NCBI GenBank assembly: GCA_900542035.1
Contig: UQMJ01000013.1
Location: 3,309-67,308, forward strand
Direction: 5' to 3'
DNA from: an uncultured Clostridium sp.
Lineage (GTDB): Bacteria; Bacillota; Clostridia; Lachnospirales; Lachnospiraceae
Length of the DNA stretch: 64,000 nucleotides
Of this stretch, positions 32,802 through 40,361 are shown one piece after another. The position numbers and the translations under genes are program-made. Position 1 is the stretch's first letter, and each line of letters begins with the position of its first letter. Below the pieces are notes generated by a model. The model had not been told where the DNA came from and searched no databases. It was given only the letters and a program-made list of their open reading frames with translations.

Positions 32802-33191
32802 ATGGATGACCATGGCGGTGAAGTCAACAAGATGGTAGGCTGGATTCCGGTAGAGGAGCGGTTACCAGAAAATGGGACATACCTCTGTACGCTTGATGGA
32901 GAATTATGTGGGATTGATGAACCATTTGCAGGAATGTGCGGAATTGAGAATGGCAGGTGGGACGAAGAGGGATGCGTCATCGCCTGGATGCCACTTCCGG
33001 AACCATATAAAGAGAAAATAGGATTGAAAGAAGGGGAAGAAATGACAGAAAAGCAAAGAAACATGATTGAAGGGATGAACCTGCTTCTCTCAAAATTGAA
33101 CAAATACGGAGACAGTACATTGCTTGAAGTCCGAGAGATAATCAGAATATCTAACGAAGTGTGTGAAGAGATAAAAGAAAAGAGGACGTGA
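32802..33191 (+). CDS. DUF551-domain phage protein
   Basis: 129 residues from ATG 32802. GWIPVEERLPENGTYLCTLD and VIAWMPLPEPY are the DUF551 hallmarks, common in phage early genes and of unknown function. There is no ribosome site before this ATG. The frame stays open upstream to about 32690 (reading RLEEDIEVCETAIEALEKEI) without ATG, GTG or TTG, so the real start may be earlier and non-canonical. Confidence 0.7.
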   Translation: MDDHGGEVNKMVGWIPVEERLPENGTYLCTLDGELCGIDEPFAGMCGIENGRWDEEGCVIAWMPLPEPYKEKIGLKEGEEMTEKQRNMIEGMNLLLSKLNKYGDSTLLEVREIIRISNEVCEEIKEKRT

Positions 33192-33196
33192 ATATT

Positions 33197-34909
33197 ATGA
33201 TAAACGGGGAATTGGTTGTTGACAATTTCGCAGGAGGAGGCGGCGCTAGCACAGGGATTGAAATGGCAACAGGTTACAGCGTGGATATAGCAATCAATCA
33301 TGATCCTGAGGCTATCCGGATGCATAAGACTAATCATCCAAATACGACACATTACTGTGAGAGTGTATGGAATGTAGATCCTGTCAAAGTATGCGGCGGC
33401 TATCCAGTGGCGCTGGCCTGGTTTTCTCCGGATTGTAAGCATTTTTCGAAAGCTAAGGGCGGAAAACCTAAGGACAAGAATATACGTGGACTTGCGTGGG
33501 TGGCCTGTCGATGGGCGGGATTAGTACGGCCCAGAGTGATTATGCTGGAAAATGTAGAAGAGTTTAGGACCTGGGGACCGCTAAACAGGGGGCATAGGCC
33601 AATCAAGAAAAAACAGGGAGCGACATTTCAAAAATTTGTTGGCCAGTTGGAGGCACTCGGATATCAGGTTGAATATAGGGAATTGGTGGCAGCGGACTAT
33701 GGAGCTCCGACTATGCGAAAACGTTTCTTTCTGATTGCCCGATGCGATGAAAAACCGATTATCTGGCCATCTCCCACACATGGGCCGAAGGATAGCGAGG
33801 AGGTTAAGACTGGCATTTTGAAGCCATACATTGGCGCCTATACTCAGATTGATTTTAGCCGGCCCTGTCCTTCTATTTTTGACACAGCAGAGGAAATTAA
33901 GGAAAAATATGGTGTTCGTGCTGTTCGGCCTCTGGCAGAGAAAACAATGAAGAGAATTGCAAGGGGACTACAGAAGTTCGTTCTGGAGAATCCGGAGCCT
34001 TTTCTTATTGAGTGTAATCATGGAGGGGAACGGAAACCATTGGATATCAGCACTCCACTCCCTGTCATTACTGGGAAACATGGATACGGAATTGTAGAAC
34101 CGAAGATTGCCCCCTATATCATGTGCAATAACGAAAATAATGCAGGGGCATCTGTAAAAAATTCATTACCAACAATTACGACTGGAAACCGAAATTTTGT
34201 TGCATCTGCCACACTGATCCAATATCACTCCGAGACTGGAGACAGGGACACTAGGGGACAAGAAATTATGGATCCGATTATGACAGTTGATGCATCCAAT
34301 AGATATGGGCTTGTGACAGCGTTTTTGCATAAGTATTTTGATGGAGGATACACAGGAGCGGGGGGAGAAGTGAAGAATCCGCTTCCAACAGTGACAGCTT
34401 GGGATCATAACAGCCTTGTGGCTGCGACTCTGGTTCAAATGAACAATCATTGTGATGGGAGAGACCTAATGGAGCCGATTCCTACCATCACAGCCGGAGA
34501 CGGCCATTTTGGGGAAGTCAGAGCATTTTTGATGAAATATTATGGATGCGGAACAGGGCAGGATATTAAGGAACCTCTGGATACCATAACAGCACAAGAG
34601 CGTTTTGGAATTGTGACAATTTCCGGCACAGATTACCAGATAGTTGATATCGGGTTGCGGATGCTGGAACCCAAAGAATTATACGGATGTCAGGGCTTTC
34701 CAGAAGATTATATTATTGACAGGGATTACACAGGAAAAGCATATCCAAGAAGCGAGCAGGTAAGGCGATGCGGGAATGCGGTATGCCCTCCGATACCAGC
34801 AGCGCTGGTAAGAGAAAATTTACCGGAGCTGTGCGTGGCTAATCGGATTCCAATCTGCAGGTCAGACAGAATGAAACAGGAAGATAACGGGCAACTGAAG
34901 TTTGCATGA
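33197..34909 (+). CDS. DNA cytosine-5 methyltransferase with internal repeats
   Basis: About 570 residues from ATG 33197 (GAGG upstream; GTG 33188 is too close to it). Motif I VVDNFAGGGGASTG, motif IV FSPDCKHFS (PDC where most have PPC), motif VI MLENVEEF, motif VIII YGAPTMRKRFFLIA, motif X RCGNAVCPPIPAALV. The variable region carries about five repeats of a P-x-PTIT-type unit (PLPVITGK, SLPTITTG, PLPTVTAW, PIPTITAG, PLDTITAQ). It likely protects phage DNA. The repeats may form the target-recognition domain. Confidence 0.92.
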   Translation: MINGELVVDNFAGGGGASTGIEMATGYSVDIAINHDPEAIRMHKTNHPNTTHYCESVWNVDPVKVCGGYPVALAWFSPDCKHFSKAKGGKPKDKNIRGLAWVACRWAGLVRPRVIMLENVEEFRTWGPLNRGHRPIKKKQGATFQKFVGQLEALGYQVEYRELVAADYGAPTMRKRFFLIARCDEKPIIWPSPTHGPKDSEEVKTGILKPYIGAYTQIDFSRPCPSIFDTAEEIKEKYGVRAVRPLAEKTMKRIARGLQKFVLENPEPFLIECNHGGERKPLDISTPLPVITGKHGYGIVEPKIAPYIMCNNENNAGASVKNSLPTITTGNRNFVASATLIQYHSETGDRDTRGQEIMDPIMTVDASNRYGLVTAFLHKYFDGGYTGAGGEVKNPLPTVTAWDHNSLVAATLVQMNNHCDGRDLMEPIPTITAGDGHFGEVRAFLMKYYGCGTGQDIKEPLDTITAQERFGIVTISGTDYQIVDIGLRMLEPKELYGCQGFPEDYIIDRDYTGKAYPRSEQVRRCGNAVCPPIPAALVRENLPELCVANRIPICRSDRMKQEDNGQLKFA

Positions 34910-34946
34910 TATTAACCTAATATTTAATGTTTGAAGGAGGAATGGA

Positions 34947-35120
34947 ATGGAGACAAGTATTTTTGAGCGAGATGGAAAGACATGGACGAAATTTAAAGTT
35001 AAAGCCAAAGAATTGCCAATATTTACTAAATTACTGAAGAATTATGTAAACATCAATAAACCAGTAAAACGGAGTAGTAAGTACATATATTTTGAGGTTG
35101 AGGGCGATTTGCTTAATTAA
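34947..35120 (+). CDS. Small phage protein, 57 residues
   Basis: ATG 34947, six bases after GAAGGAGG (an ATG at 34942 is too close). Basic, beta-rich looking (TWTKFKVKAKELPIFTK). Unknown. Confidence 0.55.
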   Translation: METSIFERDGKTWTKFKVKAKELPIFTKLLKNYVNINKPVKRSSKYIYFEVEGDLLN

Positions 35121-35156
35121 AAAACTGACATTTTAAGGTTGGCAGAGGTATGAAAG

Positions 35157-35324
35157 ATGAAAGATTGTAGAAACATGGAAAAAATATATGACGCCGTTGA
35201 ACTATTGAGTGAATTTTGCGCTGAAACAGCCTGCCCACAATGCCCCATAAAAACATTGTGTAATAAAATAGATAGAAGCACCCCTATAGGCGCGGCAATC
35301 TTAAAAAATATCGAGAGAACTTAA
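35157..35324 (+). CDS. Small Cys-containing phage protein, 55 residues
   Basis: ATG 35157. FCAETACPQCPIKTLC gives four Cys, possibly zinc or Fe-S binding. Ribosome site is weak (AGAGG). Confidence 0.45.
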   Translation: MKDCRNMEKIYDAVELLSEFCAETACPQCPIKTLCNKIDRSTPIGAAILKNIERT

Positions 35325-35352
35325 CCCAATATTGACATTTAGGAGGGAAACC

Positions 35353-35595
35353 ATGGCAAAAGGATTTGTTTTGGCCGATGTGCCGGAAAAGTGTATAGAA
35401 TGCAAGTTTGCGAATTCAGACAATAAAAATTGGTATTGCAAATTAGACGGAAAAGACAATGATGACTATGTTTTGAGGGGGAAAAAGCCGGATGATTGCC
35501 CGATAAGAGAGCTTCCAGACTATATACATAGCGGAAATACGGCATATCAGAATGGCCATAATGAACTCTTGGAAAAAATATTAAGTGTGAATTGA
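35353..35595 (+). CDS. Small zinc-ribbon-like phage protein
   Basis: 80 residues from ATG 35353 after AGGAGGG. CIECKFANSDNKNWYCKLDG and CPIRELPDY form a four-Cys pattern seen in many uncharacterised clostridial phage proteins. Overlaps the next frame. Confidence 0.6.
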   Translation: MAKGFVLADVPEKCIECKFANSDNKNWYCKLDGKDNDDYVLRGKKPDDCPIRELPDYIHSGNTAYQNGHNELLEKILSVN

Positions 35596-35612
35596 AAGAA
35601 GGGGGAAAAGAA

Positions 35613-35786
35613 ATGACAGAAGCGCAGAAGAGGGCATTGAACCTTAAGCAGGAAATAGAAGAGGCGTGTATTCGAAATAACCTTAATATGACAATCTATG
35701 ACGGAATGATTGGATTTGTAGACCAGAGCCAGTGGAAAATAGTGATGGTTTGGAATCCGGAATACAAAAAAACGGGAGCAGAATGA
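35613..35786 (+). CDS. Small phage protein, 57 residues
   Basis: ATG 35613 with GGGGG/GGAAAAG region upstream. Helical start (EAQKRALNLKQEIEEACI) then beta-like end. Unknown. Confidence 0.5.
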   Translation: MTEAQKRALNLKQEIEEACIRNNLNMTIYDGMIGFVDQSQWKIVMVWNPEYKKTGAE

Positions 35787-35807
35787 AAAGGAGAGCGAGG
35801 TGTAAGA

Positions 35808-36020
35808 GTGAGCGACGTAAATAAAAATTCTCCTGTTGGAGGAGTTGATAGGAGAGAAGGCATTGATTACATATCATTACAAAATGCCGTTGAAACGCCG
35901 TTCTGGTTGGCAGTATGGGCAACAGAACCGGATAGGCGAATTAGCGTTGAAATGTCATATAGTGATTTGAAAATCATAACAGATTTGATTGATTTGGCAA
36001 GAAAAAGTAAGGAAAGTTAG
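35808..36020 (+). CDS. Small phage protein, 70 residues
   Basis: GTG 35808 with GAGGTG upstream. Contains ETPFWLAVWATEPDRRISV and a helical C-terminus (IITDLIDLARKS). Unknown. Confidence 0.5.
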   Translation: MSDVNKNSPVGGVDRREGIDYISLQNAVETPFWLAVWATEPDRRISVEMSYSDLKIITDLIDLARKSKES

Positions 36021-36039
36021 GATTTGGAGGAGGTGAATG

Positions 36040-36303
36040 ATGAAAAAGGGAGTAAGTTGTGAAACAACATACGATGCGGCAGGAAACTGGATGATTATAG
36101 TAAGAAAAGAACGCGGAAAACTCACACTGGAAGATATACGTGAAGCTGCACGGGAATGCGAAGAAGATTATTATGCGTTGATACTTAAATGCATGAGCGA
36201 TGATACATCACAATACTGGGAGGATGACTTGCATGCTGACGTTGCGGAACTATACCGAGCGACAGATATGCTGAAGGCATTTGGAAGGGCTAAGGAGCTA
36301 TAA
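36040..36303 (+). CDS. Small phage protein, 87 residues
   Basis: ATG 36040 (or 36037) after GGAGGAGGTGA, a very strong ribosome site. LTLEDIREAARECEEDYYAL suggests a helical hairpin. Unknown. Confidence 0.55.
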   Translation: MKKGVSCETTYDAAGNWMIIVRKERGKLTLEDIREAARECEEDYYALILKCMSDDTSQYWEDDLHADVAELYRATDMLKAFGRAKEL

Positions 36304-36333
36304 ACAAAATTAAGATTTAGTGGAGGAGAATGC

Positions 36334-36561
36334 ATGGAAGAAGTGATAGAAATATGGAGACCAAAAGAAAAAGATGATCTAAAATTACGCCCATGTCCAT
36401 TTTGCGGAAGCGAAGAGGTTGTTTATGTAAAATACCATCACACGGTCGGAGAATGATGGAAGATAATGTGTTGCGGTTGTACCGCAAATATTGACCCAGG
36501 GTATGCAAGGGAACGACATATTGTACAGGGAATGTGGAATAGACGAAAAACTGACATTTGA
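36334..36561 (+). pseudogene. Lar-like restriction-alleviation protein with in-frame TGA
   Basis: ATG 36334 after GGAGGAG. The zinc-ribbon start LRPCPFCGSEEV and the ending ARERHIVQGMWNRR are typical of Lar-family phage proteins, which relieve host type I restriction. A TGA at 36454-36456 (GAA-TGA-TGG) splits the gene after 40 codons. The same frame continues WKIMCCGCTANIDPG to a second TGA at 36559. A single CGA-to-TGA change would explain it. The downstream part keeps the second Cys pair. Confidence 0.75.
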
Positions 36562-36573
36562 AGGAGGAATCCA

Positions 36574-36819
36574 ATGAATAGACATAGGAAAGGCGTAATG
36601 CCAGAGATAACCAGAGAAATCTATAAGGGTGTAAAACGAATGGACCGGCAGCAGTTCGAACGGTTTTGCAGAGAGCTGTATAAGAATGGCTACGAAGATG
36701 GCAAGGACAGTGTGCAGGGGATAGACGTAAATGAGGTGCTGGAAGTTATCGGAACTGTGAAAGGAATCGGCCAGGCTCGATTGCTCAGCATTGCAGAGGT
36801 TTTGGACAAGGTATTCTAA
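36574..36819 (+). CDS. Small phage protein, 81 residues
   Basis: ATG 36574 after GAAGGAGG. Helical and charged (QQFERFCRELYKNGYEDGKD, VIGTVKGIGQARLLSIAEVL). The KGIGQAR stretch resembles a helix-hairpin-helix but is too short to assign. Confidence 0.55.
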   Translation: MNRHRKGVMPEITREIYKGVKRMDRQQFERFCRELYKNGYEDGKDSVQGIDVNEVLEVIGTVKGIGQARLLSIAEVLDKVF

Positions 36820-36863
36820 GATAACTAGACAATAAGAGGCAGAGGAAAGGCGAAACTATACAG

Positions 36864-37358
36864 ATGGAAGCGAAAAGCATAGAAGAAGTTGCAAAAATGG
36901 CGGCAAAAGAAGCTGTATCGGAAATGAAAAAGCAGGAAAAAAAAGAACGCAAGGCAACAATTTTCCAAAACACAAAAGTTTTGATGGAAAACTACAACCG
37001 AATGGTTAAAAGTGTACAAGAAGGAATATCAGATCTATCGGACTTAACGGATGAATCTATAGAAGGGTTAGAAGAAGGAGAAAATTTGTTCGTAGAAAGC
37101 ATTTTGAGGAGCAAAATAAGAAGCCTAGTAATGCTTGCGCACATTGACAAATGCTTGACGATGCTAGAAAATGAAGAATATGACGTAGGGACGCCAGAAA
37201 AATATTTGGCATTTCGGTACCATTACCTGGATGGAATGACATATGAAAGCATTTCAGAAGTATATAATTATTCAGAAAGAACGGCTAGAAGATGGGTGTC
37301 GGAATTGACGAATAAAATGAGTATATATCTTTTCGGGGTAGATGCCCTGCTGTTCTAA
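36864..37358 (+). CDS. ArpU/RinA-like phage late transcription regulator
   Basis: 164 residues, the size of ArpU-type regulators. The C-terminal sigma-like HTH is clear: YHYLDGMTYESISEVYNYSE followed by RTARRWVSELTNKM. The N-terminal half is coiled and acidic. It is the last gene of the early row and is followed by a terminator, the usual place for the activator of terminase and structural genes. Specific family by context and motif only. Confidence 0.75.
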   Translation: MEAKSIEEVAKMAAKEAVSEMKKQEKKERKATIFQNTKVLMENYNRMVKSVQEGISDLSDLTDESIEGLEEGENLFVESILRSKIRSLVMLAHIDKCLTMLENEEYDVGTPEKYLAFRYHYLDGMTYESISEVYNYSERTARRWVSELTNKMSIYLFGVDALLF

Positions 37359-37373
37359 TGCCCGCATACGGAA

Positions 37374-37405
37374 AACAGAGAGGCCACAACCTCTCTGTTT
37401 TTTTG
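37374..37405 (+). terminator. Terminator at end of early region
   Basis: AACAGAGAGG / CCTCTCTGTT with a 6-base loop and seven or more T. It separates the ArpU-like gene from the convergent TA operon. Confidence 0.9.
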
Positions 37406-37411
37406 GTAAAA

Positions 37412-38062
37412 TTAGAACTTATACCAATTGAATCCCTCGTGGAGCATATCCAATTCAGCCCCGAGAAGGTCATCGGAGCGTTTGGCCAAGGAATTCAGAG
37501 CGGCTTCGTCCCAACCTTTTCTCGCCAGAAGCCGAGCAGCAATTTTCTGCTCTAGCTTTCCGGCAGCTATATCGGCCGACCGCTCGTCGATATAGTCCTC
37601 GCCGTCGCGGAATTCATCGAAGAAGAATCCACGCTCTTTAGCCTCTTTTTTGTCGGCTCTGTTTTCTTCTAGAACCGTCTCGCGAGCTTTGAGTTTGCAA
37701 GCCTCATAATGCTTGCGATCCTCTTCGTCGAGGCTGTCTGCGTGAATCAGCATTCTTGCCTCGCAGAAGGCTGATTCGAAAAGCTTGCAAAACAAGCTTT
37801 TCATTTTTTGTGGCTCCCGACCGTGCATCTGGCCGAAAATATCGGCCTTAAGAGCCTGGTAATCTCCATCTTCTGGCAGCTCATCCAGAAGATATACCAG
37901 ATCACTACGCAGTTCAGCAACTGCATAGCCGTCGGAATGCTTAACAACAATCATTCCTTCCACATCAATTGGGAGAATGGTGTATTCTCCCAAACTGTCG
38001 AGAAAATCCTCGACAATGTCGTGGTGTTCAACTTCAATATTTTTTCCATAGTGAATATACAT
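37412..38062 (-). CDS. Unknown protein at the end of the toxin-antitoxin operon
   Basis: 216 residues from ATG 38062, with AGGAGG upstream on the minus strand. Acidic N-terminus (DIVEDFLDSLGEYTILPIDV) and a long charged helical C-terminus. No family recognised. It follows the RelE-like toxin by 12 bp and likely shares its promoter. It may be a passenger or a third component. Confidence 0.65.
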   Translation of the reverse strand: MYIHYGKNIEVEHHDIVEDFLDSLGEYTILPIDVEGMIVVKHSDGYAVAELRSDLVYLLDELPEDGDYQALKADIFGQMHGREPQKMKSLFCKLFESAFCEARMLIHADSLDEEDRKHYEACKLKARETVLEENRADKKEAKERGFFFDEFRDGEDYIDERSADIAAGKLEQKIAARLLARKGWDEAALNSLAKRSDDLLGAELDMLHEGFNWYKF

Positions 38063-38074
38063 AATACTGCCTCC

Positions 38075-38335
38075 TTAGTATCTATTATAGATTTCTCCGC
38101 GGTTTCCGGCGTCGATAACATACACAATCAAATTTCCGTTATCCACTGTGTAAATAATTCTATAGTCTCCAACACGTAACCGTAACAGCCCTTTATTTTT
38201 ATTTCCTTTTAGTTGCTTTATGTCTTCTCCTTCTGGTAGCTGGTAAATTGCCTTTAAAACCCGCTCTTTTTCTGGCTTCGGAAGTTTTGTAATAAATTTC
38301 TCGGCGCGCTTTTTGATATCTATTGTGTATTTCAT
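38075..38335 (-). CDS. RelE/ParE-superfamily toxin
   Basis: 86 residues. The fold pattern is typical: KKRAEKFITKLPKPEKERVL, then IKQLKGNKNKGLLRLRVGDYRIIYTVDN and LIVYVIDAGNRGEIY. RelE proteins cut mRNA on ribosomes; ParE forms poison gyrase, and the two cannot be separated here. The start overlaps the upstream antitoxin-like gene by four bases. Confidence 0.85.
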   Translation of the reverse strand: MKYTIDIKKRAEKFITKLPKPEKERVLKAIYQLPEGEDIKQLKGNKNKGLLRLRVGDYRIIYTVDNGNLIVYVIDAGNRGEIYNRY

Positions 38336-38553
38336 AATTCGATTCCCTCACGCTTGGCCAGATCTTCAAGCGTTATAGTTTCATCTTTTTGGGGGTCTGG
38401 GTCATCTAAATATTCTTGATACAATTTTTCGCAATACAAATCATCTTCCAAATCGTCGTCAAAAGCTACGCCTTTTAAAAATGTCAGAATACTGTTTATT
38501 TTATATTCCGGCAATTTGTCTATGATTTGTTTTGCCTGTTCTCTTTCACTCAT
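38332..38553 (-). CDS. Putative antitoxin of the RelE-like toxin
   Basis: 73 residues. Acidic sequence with a C-terminal toxin-binding-like segment (DETITLEDLAKREGIEL) and an N-terminal helix. It overlaps the toxin start and the preceding RHH gene's end. Assignment is from size, acidity and coupling. Confidence 0.7.
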   Translation of the reverse strand: MSEREQAKQIIDKLPEYKINSILTFLKGVAFDDDLEDDLYCEKLYQEYLDDPDPQKDETITLEDLAKREGIEL

Positions 38554-38734
38554 TGCTTACAACCTCTCTTTCTATTTTTTCATTGATTGCAGATACGATA
38601 AAACCGTTTAGGCTCATTCCTGCCATAGTTGCGGCCGCTCTTGCCTTTTCTTTATATCCTTTATCAACTACTAGATTTATACGTTCTTTATTTTCTTTTT
38701 GCCAGTCATTTTTATATGCAGTTTTTCCTGCCAT
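38546..38734 (-). CDS. Ribbon-helix-helix DNA-binding protein, probable TA operon repressor
   Basis: 62 residues from ATG 38734 with AGGAGGTT upstream. RINLVVDKGYKEKARAAATM followed by GMSLNGFIVSAINEKIE is a canonical Arc/CopG-type ribbon-helix-helix. It is the first gene of the leftward operon and probably binds the three 14-bp operators at 38780-38860. Confidence 0.75.
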   Translation of the reverse strand: MAGKTAYKNDWQKENKERINLVVDKGYKEKARAAATMAGMSLNGFIVSAINEKIEREVVSNE

Positions 38735-38754
38735 TTTTTCAACCTCCTTTTGTT

Positions 38755-38867
38755 GTCTGCATTATATCACAAAATTAAAATCGTGTGCAAGATACAAAAT
38801 ATACAAATCGTGTACAAGATTTTTGTTGAATATGTCTATTGAAATTATCGTGTACACGATATATAAT
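38755..38867. promoter_or_regulatory. Divergent promoters with three 14-bp operators
   Basis: Operators: ATCGTGTGCAAGAT (38780-38793), ATCGTGTACAAGAT (38807-38820) and the perfect palindrome ATCGTGTACACGAT (38847-38860). Rightward promoter: TTGAAA (38839-38844), 17 bp, TATAAT (38862-38867), with the perfect operator filling the spacer. A leftward TATAAT lies at about 38760-38765 with an operator over its TTGCAC -35. Confidence 0.75.
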
Positions 38868-38912
38868 GAAGCCATAAGATAAAGCAAACGAAAAAACAGG
38901 AGGAAAATAAAC

Positions 38913-39398
38913 ATGAGCAAAATAATTCAGTTTCCGGTAAACAGAAAAAGAGAGCACAGCAACGGTTACAACAACCTTGCTGCACTCTTCGAAATTACCT
39001 CTACGGTAGAGGCGTGCAACGAATATTTGGAAATAGTAGAAATACTATTTTCTAAGAATGACATCTCCCAGGAAGAGCTGTACACGCTCCGCCGGATAGG
39101 GAGGCAGAAACGCCTGGAGCTGGCAAATCCGCCCCAGGAACCGCAAAAAGCAGCGGCTCTTGGGATTTACAGATACACCCCAGAAATGGGGCAAAAAGAG
39201 CCAGAAGGCTGCCAGATGAAGGCTACCCCTGCATACTACGGAAAACACGTTTTCGTAGATACGGCGATAGAGCTGAAGGGCAGAGGAATCACGTTTATAG
39301 ACCAGCGTGACGGCCTTAACAGATATCAGGTAACCAACCTGGCATTTGAAAAACTGCAAAAGCAGTATGCAATCTCTATGGAGTGCTGCTTGGATTAA
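38913..39398 (+). CDS. Phage protein of unknown function, co-repressed with the TA operon
   Basis: 161 residues from ATG 38913 after AGGAGG. Two parts: a helical N-terminus (VEACNEYLEIVEILFSKNDI) and a beta-like C-terminus (YYGKHVFVDTAIELKGRGIT). No family recognised. Its promoter spacer is occupied by the perfect operator of the divergent RHH gene. Confidence 0.65.
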   Translation: MSKIIQFPVNRKREHSNGYNNLAALFEITSTVEACNEYLEIVEILFSKNDISQEELYTLRRIGRQKRLELANPPQEPQKAAALGIYRYTPEMGQKEPEGCQMKATPAYYGKHVFVDTAIELKGRGITFIDQRDGLNRYQVTNLAFEKLQKQYAISMECCLD

Positions 39399-39608
39399 TC
39401 AATACCGTCTTGCCAAAAGGTAGGGCGGTATTTTTGTGCCACTTGGTGGATGGCTCGAAGTTGTCAAAAAGATGTCCTTGCAATGGCCTATTAACTGATT
39501 TATAATGATACCATGAAAAATTATACGAGAAAGCAAAACACAGACTTCTCCTCTTGTTTTTACAGCATTACTTTAAAAAGTCCTTACCGGAACGGTAGGG
39601 GCTTTTTT
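39399..39608 (+). terminator. Two successive terminators before the micro-protein operon
   Basis: Hairpin 1 (about 39400-39432): AATACCG / CGGTATT plus T run. Hairpin 2 (about 39575-39608): AAAGTCCTTACCG / CGGTAGGGGCTTT, imperfect, plus T run. Nothing gene-like is seen between them. Confidence 0.7.
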
Positions 39609-39633
39609 AAAAAATAAAATCCTTACAAAACTA

Positions 39634-39662
39634 TTGACATACGGTACACCGTATGTTATAAT
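39634..39662 (+). promoter_or_regulatory. Consensus promoter with operator in the spacer
   Basis: TTGACA (39634-39639), 17 bp, TATAAT (39657-39662), both perfect. ACATACGGT-AC-ACCGTATGT (39637-39656) is a 20-bp palindrome filling the spacer, so the promoter must be strongly repressible. Confidence 0.85.
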
Positions 39663-39687
39663 AAATAATGTAAGGAGGTGATAAGAA

Positions 39688-39813
39688 ATGGCTCGTGGTG
39701 AGAGTCGAAAGAAAAAGAAAAACCCTATTAATTGGATTGAAGTTGCGATTCAATTCCTAACAGGGCTTTTCACAGGGATTATCCTTCTGATAATCGACAA
39801 GCTGTGGAAGTAA
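39688..39813 (+). CDS. 41-residue membrane micro-protein
   Basis: ATG 39688 after AAGGAGGTGAT, an ideal ribosome site. A basic N-terminus (ARGESRKKKKN) precedes one membrane helix (VAIQFLTGLFTGIILLII). It follows a consensus, operator-controlled promoter. It could be a small toxin-like or exclusion peptide; no family recognised. Confidence 0.65.
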   Translation: MARGESRKKKKNPINWIEVAIQFLTGLFTGIILLIIDKLWK

Positions 39814-39884
39814 CACAGCGAGCGGGGAGGGGAGTAGACCTCCTTCCCGCTTTAAGTATAACACACGAGGCCATTTCAGACAAC

Positions 39885-39986
39885 ATGAACATTGCGACAA
39901 TTATTATTATAGCTGTTGCTGCTGGTTTTATTGGATTATCTACTTATCGGAAATGGAGGGAACACCATGGAAGAAAAGAAGATTAG
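39885..39986 (+). CDS. 33-residue membrane micro-protein
   Basis: ATG 39885. Hydrophobic helix (IATIIIIAVAAGFIGL) followed by a basic tail (YRKWREHHGRKED). Ribosome site weak; it overlaps the next gene by 20 bases in another frame. Confidence 0.45.
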   Translation: MNIATIIIIAVAAGFIGLSTYRKWREHHGRKED

Positions 39987-40161
39987 GCCGCAGGACAAGT
40001 GGAACGCTAAGGCCGGACTTATCAGCAAATCTTACAAGTTAAAACGCGAACTGGTTGAACAGTTTGCAGAGGCCTGTGAGACAGCAGGGGTCAGCCAGGC
40101 GGCACAGCTTACAAAGATGATGAAAAACTTTATTGACGAAACAAATCAGAAAGAGGGATAG
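39967..40161 (+). CDS. Small RHH-like or helical regulator
   Basis: 64 residues from ATG 39967 with GGAGGG upstream. NAKAGLISKSYKLKRELVEQ followed by ETAGVSQAAQLTKMMKNFI resembles a ribbon-helix-helix. It may bind the palindrome at 39637-39656, making this operon self-repressed. Moderately supported. Confidence 0.55.
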   Translation: MEEKKIRPQDKWNAKAGLISKSYKLKRELVEQFAEACETAGVSQAAQLTKMMKNFIDETNQKEG

Positions 40162-40180
40162 CTTCGGCTATCTCTTTTTT
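40153..40180 (+). terminator. Terminator with TTCG tetraloop
   Basis: GATAGC-TTCG-GCTATC stem-loop with AGAG/TCTC extension and a T run, directly at the stop of the preceding gene. Confidence 0.9.
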
Positions 40181-40361
40181 CTATACTCATTAACTAGAAA
40201 GAGGCATTAGGAGGCGCATTTCAAATGGTAAAATTGTCAGATTATATAATAGATAGGTTCTTTTGTATATACAATTTCGATGCGGGGCTGACGAGCCCGA
40301 AAAACAGCTAGTTTTTGAACAAAAAAAACAGGTAGTTCGTTTCCGGTGAAAGGCAGGTGGA

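Noticed and set aside
36454..36456. TGA in the Lar-like gene as a selenocysteine or readthrough codon
   Set aside because: The family has Arg or another ordinary residue there, the codon context has no SECIS-like hairpin, and a single base change explains it.
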